Below are positions 42,543-54,600 of a stretch of DNA of 64,000 nucleotides, piece by piece. The stretch lies in NCBI RefSeq assembly GCF_000142905.1, contig NW_013657649.1, positions 238,143-302,142 on the forward strand, read 5' to 3'. The translations under genes and the position numbers were made by a program. The stretch's first letter is position 1. The number at the start of each line of letters is the position of its first letter. Below the pieces are notes generated by a model. That model was not told the origin of the DNA, did no database searches, and saw nothing but the letters and a program-made list of their open reading frames with translations. Origin of the DNA: Thecamonas trahens ATCC 50062. Taxonomy: Eukaryota > Apusozoa > Apusomonadida > Apusomonadidae.

Positions 42543-45500
42543 ATGACTCAATCCAAATACGAGGAGCGCTGCTCTGTCAGGCAGACGCCTGTGTTTCTGG
42601 AGCATGTTCGAGACGGGGTCCGGTCACGCCTCCTCTCCGCCCTCACTATGACCATGCTGTTTGCGGTTGTCTCCTTCCTCATCTTTGGCGCCTTTTTCCG
42701 CAACCCGCTCCCGCTATACGGCCGTAACATTCCGGCGACGCTTGAGACGGTGCTTCTTCCAAGGCGTGAGCTGGAGGCTGCTGTGGTGGCCACCGGTGAT
42801 GGATCGGCCGGAGCGAGGCCAAGCGAGCCCTTTGCCAAGTTTCGCATCGCCAACAAGCGCGGGTTCGGCGTCAAAGACGCGGTCATCACGGCATCGATTG
42901 CGTCGTTTAGTGTCCCTCCACTTGTGGCGGGGACAGTCCGATGCAATCCGCTGGCGGCCACGCTGCTGGTGCAGCAGTACGCGTATCTCTGTGATGCCCT
43001 GCTCGACGGCACCGCCACCACCGATGCCAACGGCGTGGCCGTCTTTGACGCCACCCGCTTTGCGCCCGGCACGCAGCCAGGCAAGTACAACGTGACCTTT
43101 GTCAGCGGGCCGTTCTCGACCTCGGTCGAAGTCACTGTCACCTCGCCGGTCGCTTATCTCGACTTTACTGTCCCGCCGCTCGCCTCGCTCAGCGACTTTA
43201 CTGGCGTGTTTATCGGCGACTCGGCGTCGATTCCGTTCTATGTCACTCCGTACGACGCCGAGGGCAATCCGCTCGCCGGCCGCATTGTACGGCTTGTCTC
43301 GCGCTCGATCGACGGCTCGATTGTTATTCCCGTCGACGAGTACCACCCAACCCGTGCCGACAAGGTCGTCTACCTCCCGCTCCCGCAGTCGGACAAGGTT
43401 ATTCTCCTCGAGAACAACGTGGCGACAACCAACGCCACCGGCGCCGCCGCCTTTGAAGCCCTCACCGTCGTGGCTGCCTCGCATCCGGTCGCCTATCTCA
43501 CTTTTATCTGCGACGGCGCCGCCCTCGACCTCTTTGCCGACGCCTTCCGCCCGCCGATTGTGTTCACCGACGCCGATGCCATCACCATTGTCGAGCAGCC
43601 GTCGGCAACCGTTGTTGAGGGCCAGCCACTGGCGGTCCAGCCGCGGCTGAGGGTGACCAACGCCGCCGGGGCCGGCCTCGCCGGACGAACAGCCTTTGCG
43701 CTCATCGCCCGCCGCGACGGCGTGCCCGAGCCCGAGTTTCTGCAGTACGTCAATCCGCTCGAAGACCGCAAGCAGCTGACCAACCCCATTTCGGGCAAGA
43801 CTGACGCCGACGGCTTTGTCACCTTTGCCAATCTCGGCTTTGGCATCGACGGCCCCGCCGGCGTCTACACCCTCGTCTTTGTCGTCGACGGACTCGGCTC
43901 AGAAGTGAGCCAGGACATTACGGTGACGACGACTGTTGCCACAGTCTCGGTCTCATACTTTCCGGTCCTCCCCATTTCAGTCCCGTACGAGGAGGTCAAC
44001 TTTCCGGTTGTCGCCATCTCGGACGCCAATGGCCGGCCGGTTCCCGGCAAGACGCCCAAGCTCATCCCCAACCCGCGCGCACGCGGCCAGTCGCACGCTC
44101 AGCCTTCACTCGCCAACGGGCTCGCCTTCTTTGACCTGCTTACCGTCACCGCCGTCGACTTTGACTCGACGTACGGCGTCGACCCCATTCCGTTCCCGCC
44201 GACCCATCTCACCTTTGTTGTCGACGTCGATGGCGTCCGCACCTCGCTCAACGTCTCCTTTGTCCCGGCGAGTGATCAGTACGTCGCGCCAGTGGCGACT
44301 TGGATCGAGACCGTCACCCCGCCGCCAGCGCTCATTCTTCCCACCGACGTCCTCAACGTCTCGCTCACGCTCCTCAATGCGTTCATGGATCCGATTCCGC
44401 TCACTCCGTCCATTCTCTTCTCCAACCCACTCATTCCCTCGGGCATCTTCTTCCAGACCGCGGTCCGGCTCGTTAACTCGGCGACGTTTGTCAGCACATA
44501 TGAGCTTATTCCCGCCACCGCCCAGGTCGACTACTACAACACAACGCTTGTGGACGAGCCGTGGCGCGCGACTGCCTTTCCATACCTCTTTGGTGTCAAT
44601 GGGTACACTGGCTCGTTCACCTACCAGATCTCACTCGCGCCCGGCGGGAGTGCCAACGCCGGCCGGTCCTCGCCGGTTGCCTCGAACCTCTTCGAGGCTG
44701 TGCTTTACAACCCGATTTCGACCTATCTTTCTTCGGTCCAAGCCGATCTCTCGGTTATCGTCCGCGACGACGCCAACGCACTCGTCCCCAACTCTTACGT
44801 CCAGCTCAACGTTCTGCCGTACACCTCGGTCGACGTCACCTTTCTCTCGCTCCTCGGTGAAGTGCCGCTGACGGGCGTGGTCTCATCGGCCGTCGCAGGC
44901 TTCACCAACGCCTCGGGCGTGTGCGCGTTTGGCGCGCCGACGTTTTTGCCCAACGTTGTCGGCCCGGTCGACGTCTTTTTCTACGCCGGCGGCAAGCTCC
45001 TCACCGGGCTGGTCAAGGTCAACGTTCCGCGGGTGGTAGCCAACATCACCATTGTCACGCCAGCAGTGTACTTTGATGCCACGGCGCTCGACAGTGCCAA
45101 CGCCGACGTCATGCCGTTCTTTGTTCCGTTTACCACCCAGCCGCAGGTCCGCCTCCTCGACGCTGCCGGTGACCCTGTGGTCGGCGCGCGCGCGCTCATT
45201 GCCGTCGCTCAGGATCCGACGACCTACAGCTACTTTGAACAGTCGGACGAGGCATTTGTCGGACGGGTGACCGTAGCGTCTGGAGAGGAAGCCAAGGTTG
45301 CCTCGATGTTTTCTCTGCCTTCCGACGCCACCGGCCTTGCTACTTTTGAAGACATCGGGGTGTGGTACGCGGTCGGCGCCGACGGCTCTCCGCTCAAAAC
45401 GCCAGCGACGCTCCGTCTGCGGTACTTTTCCGACGGTGGCGCCGGCATCGATGGTGGGCCGATTCACGACGTGGGGACGCCCAACACGGTCCGAGTTCTC

Positions 45501-48500
45501 GATACTGTCACCATTGCCATTGTGCAGCAGCCGTCGTCGGTCGCCTCGCTTGGCGTTCCGTTTGCAAAGCCGATCACCCTCTCGCTCACCACGGCCTCGG
45601 GTGTGGTGCCGGATGTAACGTATGCCACGGTCTCGGTGGTGTCCGGCCCTGTAGTGACCAACGCCGACGGCAGCAACACGTCGCTGGCGGCATCGGCGCG
45701 GATTTCCCAGTCGCTGTGGCCGTTCCAGGCTCGATCCAAGTTTGTGGTCGATACCAAGTTCGAGCGCGGCGCCGCCGGGCGGTACGAGCTCGCGGTCTCG
45801 TTCCCCGGTGCGCCATCGGTTGTGCTCGAGCCGATCGAGCTGACGTCGCGGGTCTCGTCGCTCCGGCTGGTGCGCCAACCGCCACTGGTTGTTCCAGTTG
45901 GCGGCCTCTTTCGCATCTCGGTGCGGGCGTCGATCAAGAGCGGCGCAGTGCTTGGCGGAGTGGTTGTCCAGGCGCGGCTCATCCGCGGAACTACGAGCGT
46001 GGCCAAGGCCATCCGGCTCGACCAGATCGGACGCAACCGACTCGACGCGTCGCGCGTTTCCAACGCCACCGATACCAACGGCATTGCCGACCTCTCGCTC
46101 ACGGTCGAGTCTGCCGAGCCCGGTCTCTTTACCCTCGTCATCACCACCACCGACGGCCTCGTCGCCTCGCTGCCGTCGCGGCCGTTTCTTGTCACCAACA
46201 ATGTCAAGAAAGTGACATTGCTCCAGCAGCCGACTGGCCTCGCCAAGCCGCTCATTCCGACGCGGACCCTCAACGGGCGGTCCGACACGGTTCTCATCAC
46301 GTCCGAGGGTGACCAAGGCGTGTCGACAATGCAACAGCCGGTTGTTCGGGTGACTGGCGACCTCGGCGACGCCAAGAACGTCCCGCTCCCCGGCGTCGCC
46401 ATCGAGGCCGTTGTCGTCCAGTCGTCGACCACAGACGGAAGTCTCTCCGGGACGACCATCACCGCGCAGGATGTGTCGCGGCCGGAGCTGCTCTGGAGCC
46501 GCGGAACGGCGGTGAGCGACGCCAATGGCGTGGCGCGGTTCTCGGACCTGCGGTTCACTTCGGGTGCAACCGGCGCGTACCGGCTCATTTTCCGCGGGCG
46601 CGGCATTGAGTCTGTGGCGTCGGCGCCGTTCCTGGTCACCAACGTCCTGGTTCCTGACGCGGAGCGGCTCTCATCGTTCCGAGCATTTGTCTTTGTTGTC
46701 CTCATCCTCATGCTGCCGATGCTGTATGGCAACATCATGGGCAACTCGCGGTACGCCATTGTGGGTGCGGTCATTCTCGGACTCGCCTTTCTGGCCTTCT
46801 CGTTGTTTTTCTGGCCAACGCGGTGGCGCCATCGTCGCCCAAGGACGCGTTCGAGGTCACGCTCAACGTGGTGACGATTGTGGCGCTGCTCGCGGTGCTA
46901 GTCTGGTTCGTGGTGGTTCTCGTCGGCACCTTCCGTGGCGCGGCCACGTTTGTGGAAAAGCGCGAGGTTCTCGCCTTCGAGACCGTCAAGCGGCTGCTCT
47001 CGCCGACCCATGCGAATCAGTACTGGGAGGACAAGCTGCGGGAGGCTGCCGGGTCGCGGATTCGGCGGTGGCGGATTGCGCTCGCTGACAAGCTCCCGAG
47101 TGTGCTGGCCGACAAGATCGACCCCGGCCCGCTCGACGATGGAAGCGGCAACCCGTTTGAGCCGTTTGAGACCAAGGCTGACTTTGTCTACCCGCAGCGG
47201 CTCGTCATTGCCGCGTTTGTGGCGGGCTTTTTTGTGGCAATCATGACGCTCGGCGCGGTTGTCGCAGTCCTCTGGGTCCGGTACTACGCCGATCTTGCGT
47301 TCCAACAGCTGCTCAAGGTCGAGCTTCTCTTGGAGCGGCAGCAGCAGGCACTGCAGGCTACGGCTGCGGCGTCTGGGCTCGATACGTCTGCAGGCGATCT
47401 CAAGGTGGCGCTCTCGGCATCGTCGTCACTCTCGCACTACTTGGTGGGCCTAGTCTCGTCGCCGGTCTTCACCGAGCTCCGCAAAGCGCTTCTCGACGCC
47501 GGTGCGGTGGCGGTGGTAGGCACGCTCATCTTTGTGGGCGTCATGTGGTATCTGCTCCTTGTCAACTACCGCAAGAACGTGTTTCGGCTCCGGCGCGGGC
47601 TGGTGGACAAGGTATTGTACAAGCAGAGCAAGTACAAGGCGCTCCGCGCGCCGGCGTACATCGGCATGCAGACGGTGCACACACTTGCCGGCTACGCGAC
47701 AACCTTCCTCATTCTGTGGATTGTCTTTTCCTCGTCTTTTTCCGGCCAACACGGGCGTACGGCGCGTCGCGGATCCTCCCGCTCGTGCTCTCGCTCCTCA
47801 CGCTCAATCTGCTCATGAAGCTTGTGCAAAAGTTTATCATTGCCAGGTACGTGGTCTCGAGCGACCACCCGTTCCTCCTCCCGAACCCACGGTGGTGGTC
47901 GCTCTATGAGCTCGTCTATACCTTTCTCAACATTGTCAACGGCGTCTCGCTCACGATTGTGCGGTTCTCGGGCGCGCTCGGCGCGCTCGTCTTTACCTTT
48001 TTGCGAATGGACTACCCGGTGGTCAACAAGACCCGCGAGCACGCCGACCCAGGCTTCCACGCCTACGTGGCGATGCTCCTCCTCGATCACGTCCACAACA
48101 ACCCTGTGGTGGTCGTCGCCTCGCAGATCTTCATCCAGTCGCTGCTGTACGGGCGGGCGCGCGACGGCGCCGACATTGTACCGTACCGGCTGCGGATCGA
48201 CGACCCGGACTCGGGCTTTCCGTCGCCTCCCAAGCCGCGGCTCTCGCCGACGGCGCGGCGAGCCCGGCTCCGGTGGGCACTCGCCGTCACCCTCATCAAC
48301 AATCCGTCGTTGAGGGCAGAGCGCTGGTTTGCACTCGAGGCCGCCGCTGCCGCCCGCGCCGTCCTCCGCGCTCCAGGCCTGGTCGTCACCAGCCACACAA
48401 CACTCGACGACGAGATGTTTGTGGGCGCGGTGGCTGCCGGCAACACCGATGGTCAGAGGGCAGCGCCGATCGGCGCCAGCAGGGTCGTCTCGACGGCGCC

Positions 48501-48654
48501 TGCACTCGACGGCGGCTCAAACTCGGCCGACGGCGTTGAGCTCGAGATGTTTCCGGGTGTGACGGCGGTGTCTGTTGCGCCTGCGCCTTCGCATCACCCC
48601 GCCCATGCGTTGTCCGAGAACTCGTCCTCCGAGCACTCGAGCACTCCAGAGTAA
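42543..48654 (+). CDS. Large membrane protein: Ig-like repeat ectodomain fused to STRA6-like multipass domain
   Basis: The ATG at 42543 gives a short cytosolic N-terminus, then TM1 (about residues 36-56). A long ectodomain follows (about 57-1380) made of repeated Ig-like units with T-D-A-N/D-G-V-A-x-F turns and V-x-Q-Q-P-S/T starts, as in bacterial Ig-like/invasin repeats. After it come about seven to nine hydrophobic helices. Landmarks include LVNYRKNVFRLRRG, YELVYTFLNIVNG, DPGFHAYVAMLLLDHVHNNP and RWALAVTLINNPSL. These remind me of the STRA6/RBP-receptor family. The call rests on memory, not a search. Two frame breaks, at T5 (46806-46810) and T4 (47726-47729), are each repaired by one added T, giving L-F-F-L-A-N-A-V and I-V-F-F-L-V-F-F. 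The full protein is about 2,037 aa. The tail is Ser/Ala-rich. Confidence 0.7.
46806..46810 (+). other. Frame break at T5 in STRA6-like gene
   Basis: The upstream frame runs into Arg-rich noise and stops at 46874. With one more T the hydrophobic helix continues as S-L-F-F-L-A-N-A-V-A-P-S-S-P-K and joins the next open frame. Confidence 0.75.
47726..47729 (+). other. Frame break at T4 in STRA6-like gene
   Basis: As read, the helix L-I-L-W-I-V-F turns into S-S-S-F-S-G and Arg/Ser noise, stopping at 47818. One added T gives L-W-I-V-F-F-L-V-F-F-R-P-T-R-A-Y, which matches the downstream frame ending at 48654. Confidence 0.75.
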
Positions 48655-48696
48655 ACACATCATCCTAACCCTGCAAGGGAGCGAGTGCTAATTCAT

Positions 48697-51600
48697 TTAC
48701 TCGTCGTACTCGTACTCTTCGTCGTCGTCCGAGGCAGCGGCCGAGTCGGGCTCAAAGTCCGACTCTGAGTCGTTGCGGGCCTGGCTCGCCTGCGAAGTGA
48801 CGAGCGGATCGTCGTCGGCCTCGAGCTGTGCGGCAACGGCACGAAGGGCGGCGGCAGAGCGGGTCTTGCGCCGCTTGGAGGCACGGCGAGTGGCGGCGCC
48901 CGAGGCGCCGGCCGAGTCGCTGTCGTCGCCGCTACAGGCCGAGGCATCGAGGTCGAGGTCGAGAGCAGCGGCAGCAGTGCGACGGCGGCGGCGCTTGCGA
49001 GAGGCTGTAAGCGGCTTGCGGCGAGTCGACTTCAAGCCACGCGCACGCTTGGTGGGCGAGGCATCGTCATCGTTGTTGCTGTGGCCGGTGGACGCGCGTG
49101 AGCGCTTGCGGCGCGAGGTGATGAGCGGGTTGACCGAGACCTCGTCGGCCTCGATGGCGGCGCGGAGGAGGTGGAGCGCGCTCGCGGCGTGTGGGTTGGC
49201 GGCGATGGCAGTGTCGTCGGGCATCTCGGGATCGCCAAACGATGGCAGTGTAAATGCGGAGGCGGTGGGCGAGGCCGAGCGGTCGATGGTGAGGCGCGAC
49301 GGGGTGTAACCCTCGCACTTGGCCTCGGTGAGGCCGTAGAAGATCTTGAGCCCGCGCTTGAGGCGGAGAAGGAGGATAAGGGCGGAGGATGCGTTGATGG
49401 CGTCGCGGCAAGAGAGTACCGGGCTTACCTCTGGGTTGCCGTCGACAAAAGCCTCAAGTGCGCCCTCGATGAGTCCGCCGGCCGATGCGACTAGGCGGTT
49501 GACCTCGTAGACGACGTAGAGCACAGCGTCCTCCTTGCGGTAGGGCAGATGGGCAAGGAGGCCGGCGATAAAGACGAGGTAGTCAAACGGCGGCGGCTGA
49601 GCGCGCGACGGTTCAAAGGTGCGGACAAGGGCACCGAGCCAAGCGCAGCGGCGTGGGCGTGAGGAAGCGACAAGCTGGTACAGGCGGACAAAGAAGGGGC
49701 CTGGAAGGGTGACGGCGCCGTCACAGGGCGCCGAAGCAAGGACTGGAGCGGCGGCGGCCAGTGCCGGGCCAGCTGCGCCCTGGTCAAAGGCGAGACGGAC
49801 GCCGTCCATGAGGCGCGAGTGGATCATGTCCGAGTCCTTATCGGCGATGTGGGCAAGGAGGCGGAAGGCCATGTCGGCGAGGGTTGCGGACGAGGCACGG
49901 GCGCAGGCGACGGCCATGAGCGGCGGAACAGCGATGATGGGGTGGACAAGGCCTTGACGAAGAAGGAGGCCGAGGACCTGGAGGACGGCGGCGCGGACCT
50001 GGGCCACCGGCGAGGCGACAAGCGCAAGCACGGCGTCAAAGTGAGTCTGCAGTACGCCCGACGAGGCCGAGATGTAGGCGAGCTCGGTGTCGGACTCGTC
50101 GTCCATGGTCAGGCCTCCCATCCACGCCCGCTTGGCGGTCGTCCCGCGCTTGGCGAGCGCGGCAGCCTTGAGCGAGAGCGCCTTGCCGGTCACGGCGGCA
50201 GCGTTGGTGGAAGCGACGAGGTGCGAGGACGAGCGCTCCTGCTCCTCGGCCGCGAGAAGCTGGGCAAAGCAGCGGAGGATGGTCGAGTGGATCCGATGCG
50301 GCGTCGACGGTGCAAGCCACTTGGCGAGCGCGCCTGCGCGCGAGGTCTTTTCCAGCAGCGACGGCTTGCGGATCCAGACGTTGCCGGCAGCTTGAAGGGC
50401 GCGGAGAAGGACGTTGGCGTCAGGATGGCTCGTAAACTGGAGCATGAGCTCGTAGACGGCGGTGACCGGTGAGGCGTCCTCGTCGGGTCGAGCAGGGGCA
50501 AAGACCGAGGATGGCGAGGATGCGAGCGGGGCGGACGCCAGAGTGGCATCAAAGTCGTAGTGGCGGACGAGGAGGCCCATGCAAAAGAGGGCGCGTTGGA
50601 GGTTGCGGCGCGCCTTCTCGGTAAGCTGGTGGAGCGGGAGGCCGGCGCACTGCGAGGCAAAGGCGTAGAACTTGCCGAGGACGGCGTCGCGGAGCCGGGC
50701 CGCGGAGCGGGTGACGTGAGTTGTGAGGGCGGCGAGTGCCTTGGCCACGCCCGGAATGACGTCGGCGGGCTTTTGGAAGAGCGCAGCAGTGAGCTCGGTC
50801 TCGGCGAGCGAAGCGAACGAGGCCGCCGGGCGTGGCATGACCGGGAGGGCGAGGGCGAGGATCTCGGCGGCGAGGGCGAGGGTAGCGAGAGCCTCCGTCG
50901 AGGCGCCCGAGGCAGCAACCCGGAGGTACGGCGCGAGCTGGGCGGCGTGCGGAGCGGCGGCGGCTGGCGAGCCCTGGGCGATGAGAAAGAGAGCGCGCAT
51001 GCGGACAACTAGCGGCGCGGCGCGGACCTTGGGTGAAAAGCCGGAGAGGTCGTGGGCAAGGATCTCGTCGACGAGCTGGGAAACAAGGCCGCGGGCTGGC
51101 GGGGACGGCGGGGCGCCGACCAGCTCAGCCATGAGGTCGATGAACCACTGGGCCGAGGAGGCGGCGAGAAGAACCGACGAGGTCTCGGTGTCGGTGTTGT
51201 CGTTTGCGGAAGCGTCATCGTCGGAGAGGATGGCGACGAGGGCCAGGATCTGGCCGATGCGGGCGCGGAGCGGGAGCGGTGAGTTGTCATCGAGCCAGAG
51301 CGAGCGGAAGAGAGCCTTTGTCTTGTCCTGGACCGACTCCTCCTCGTCGTGGATGCGCGAGGCGAGGCGCTTGAGGACCCAGGGGACCGAGGCATGGCGC
51401 GGCGACTTGGCCACAAACTGGCCGAGGACTTTCATGGCGCGAACGCGGACCGAGACGGCGGTATCAAGGACGCGCGAGGCCATGGCCGAGAGCAGCGCGT
51501 CGAGCGAGGGCAATGCAGAGGCGAGGCCTGAAACCTCATCGTCAGCGGCGCGCTCGTCGTCCGAGTCGACAATGTACATGCCAGTCTTGCGGGACCGGCG

Positions 51601-54600
51601 AAGCGGGTCAGCGCGCGCGTCGAGCACCTGCATCAGCGCCTCGCCAAGGAGGTCGAGCGCGGTCTCGCGGACGCGAGCCGACTCGTCGAGCATGCGGCCG
51701 AGGACGGCGGAGCGGACTTGTGGCACTTCAAAATGGGACCAGGCGGTCTTGACGACGGCGGCGACGGCACGAAGCGCCTGGGTGCGAAGCGAGGTTGACG
51801 AGTCCTGCAGCGCAAGAACAAGCGCCGAGAGAAGGGGCGGGAGCGAGCGGGCGAGCGGGCGGTTGAGCGCGAGGCTGATCGCCAGCTGCTGGGTCCCGAG
51901 CAGCGAGGGAACAAGCAGGGTGGGCGAGGCCGGATCAAGCGAGGCGCGCGCGGCGCCGGCGAGCACCGACTCGGCGCCGGCGTCCGACTGCGAGCGGCGG
52001 AGCCCGCCAGGAGCCGAAGGGCGGAGTGCCGAGAGCAGTGACTTGCGCGAGCGCATGTTTGCGGGGCGAAAGTCGGCAGTGGAGACGTCGATGGCGGCGA
52101 GCTCATGGTACACGGTCTTGAGCATCGGCGGGAGCTCCGAGCTCGCCTCCCACTGGGCGAGGTAGTAGAGACGCGCAAACTTTGCGGCCGGCGCCGACGC
52201 AGCCTGGATGGCGAGCGCGTTGGCGAGGAGGACGTGCTGGGCGAGGTCGCGTGGCGGGGGGATGGTGGTGGCGCCGAGGGCGGTGAGCTTGGCCTGGAGG
52301 CCGGCAACGGCACTGGCGTCTCCGCCGCCGAGGCGGACCAAGCGGAGCCGCGACTGGAGCCGCTTGGCCTCTCGGGCGAGAGCAGAGGCGGCAAGCTCGT
52401 CTGCGAGCGCGGTGATGAGGCAGGCGTCGCAGAAGAAGAGAGGCGGGGTGTCGGCCTCGGCGAGGCCGATGCAGCTCCCGTGGAACCAGCGGGCGCACTC
52501 GTCGCAGGAAATCATGAACTGGCCAACGTACTCGATGGCGCACTCGACGCACGAGATGTCTTCGCCGAGCTGAGCCGGGTCGCCCTGCGACGACGGCAGT
52601 GCAGGAGGGAGGCCCGAGGAGAGCGACGATGACGAGCGCTCGAGCTTTGCAAGCGAGGCGTGGATGGAAGGTGTGCCGTTGGTGTGGTCGTCTTCAGCAG
52701 GCGCGGCGGCTGCCGACGTGGCGGCGGCGTGTGGGGCGACAACGGCGGGGATGGCGGCGGCGGCATGGGCGGCAAGGGTGGCGGCGACGCGGCCGAGGAG
52801 CGAGATGCCAAACGCAGCCTGAGCGGTGGGCACCATGCCGCGGTTGCCAGCGCAGCGCGAAGCAAGCGTGACCGAGATGAAGCGGGCAAGGGCCTCGGCG
52901 GCCGGCCACGAGGGGTGGTCGAGAACGGCAAGGACATCAGCGACAAAGTTGTCAAAGAGCGCCTTGTAGTCGGTGGCGAGATCGGCCTTGCGGGTGCGCT
53001 TGTTTGGTGAGCCGGGGCCGCCTCCGCCGAGGACCGAGATGGCCTTGTTGAGGAAGAGCTCGACAAAGGCGCGGCCCGAGGCGAGCGCGTGCGCGTAGGT
53101 TGAACCCTCGGCAAGAGCAACGCTGTTGGCCTCGTCGTCGGATACCGACCCGTTCTCGTCGTCGCCGTCGTCGTCGCCGTCACCGTGGGAGACCTTGGCC
53201 GAGAGTACAGGACACGACTGGAGGAGGAGCATGACAAGGGCCGAGACCATCTGAATGGCACGCGGCGGCGAGCCTGCCGCTGCCGCCGAGCCCGGGAGAA
53301 ACGGCACAATCTCATGCTCGATGCGGTACGACCGGAGCCCGCGCCGCGAGACCGGCAGTTTGTCGAGCGATGTCAGAATGTCCTCGAGAATGGTGAGCCT
53401 GTGGAGCGGGTAGCGGGCAAAGATGCTCTGGATGACCGGCAGGGTGGCGAGCTGGAGTGGCGCGACGCCCTCGACAAAGAAAGTTGAGAGGATCATCGAG
53501 GTGAGCCCGAGTACGACGGTGTCCGAGTGAGTGGTGAGCTGAACAAGGGCGCGCCAGGCAGCAAAGGCGTCGATGATCTTGGTGGTGAGCATGTTGACGG
53601 TGCGGAGCTTGGCGGCCTTGCGTGCGCGCGGCGCCTTGCCCCGAGCACCACCAGCGGCGAGAGGTGCGCTGCTGTTGTCGTCGGACGCATGGTCGCCAAC
53701 GCCATCGTCGTCGTCGTCGACGTCATCGTCGTCGTCCGACTCGCCGTCGCTCCGACCGGTGTAGAGCGTGTTGGCGGAAGCAGAGGCCGACGACGGGCGG
53801 AGGTACGAGATGTCGTGGGCGGGGAAGATGTTGACGCGGAGATGGGTCTTCGTAAAGGTGAGGACGGCTTCGATGAGGTCCTCGGAGCGAAGCTGGCGCG
53901 GAATGCCGGGGGCGGTCATGATGGCGAGGACAGTGAGGAGGGCCTCGAGGGCGAGCGCGAGGTGTGGGTGGAGGGGAGCGTTGGCGGACTGGGCATCGAG
54001 CGAGAGGACGAGGCTTGACGCTGGCTCAAAGACGCCACGGAGGAGCGCGGTGAGGCGGAGGAGCATGTCAAGTGGGGCCCGGGCGAGGAGCCGCTGGCGG
54101 GCGAGGGTGGCGAGCGCGGCGCGGAATGAGGCCATTTTGACGGCCGGAAAGTGGGCATGCAGCTCGTGCGGCGCGCTCCGCACGAGCTCCTCGTGCTCGA
54201 GGAGGTCGTCGAGGAGTGGGGTGAACTTGGCAAACGGGGCCGAGGCAAGGAGCGCATCGGGGCCCGGGCCGTTGTGATGCGAGCCTCCGTAGTCCATGGC
54301 GGCAACGCCCGAGTCGGAGCCGGAGCCGGAGCCGGAGCCCGAGTCGGATGGCGGGACGGCGTTGGCAAGCGGCGGCCATGCTGGAGCCGGTTTGCCCTTG
54401 CGCTTGCGGCGCGACGGCGACGTGGCGGGGAGCGCCGGCGGCGGCGACGGCGACGCGGCGACACCGGTGGCCGACGCGTCGGATGGCGGCGGGGATGGGG
54501 CGCTGGCCGGGGCCGGACAAAGGGTCTCGGCCATGTTGCGGATGCGAGCTTTTTTGCGGCGCTTGCCCTTGCCCTTGCCCTTGCCCTTGGCGAGCTGGGA

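Noticed and set aside
44883-46334. 483-aa antisense open frame inside the STRA6-like gene
   Set aside because: It lies opposite well-supported Ig-like repeats, is Arg/Gly/Asp-rich and has no recognisable motif.
42543-48654. Frame-broken genes as pseudogenes
   Set aside because: Each break is one base, usually in a homopolymer, and the codon quality and domains continue unchanged on both sides. Decay would leave scattered lesions.
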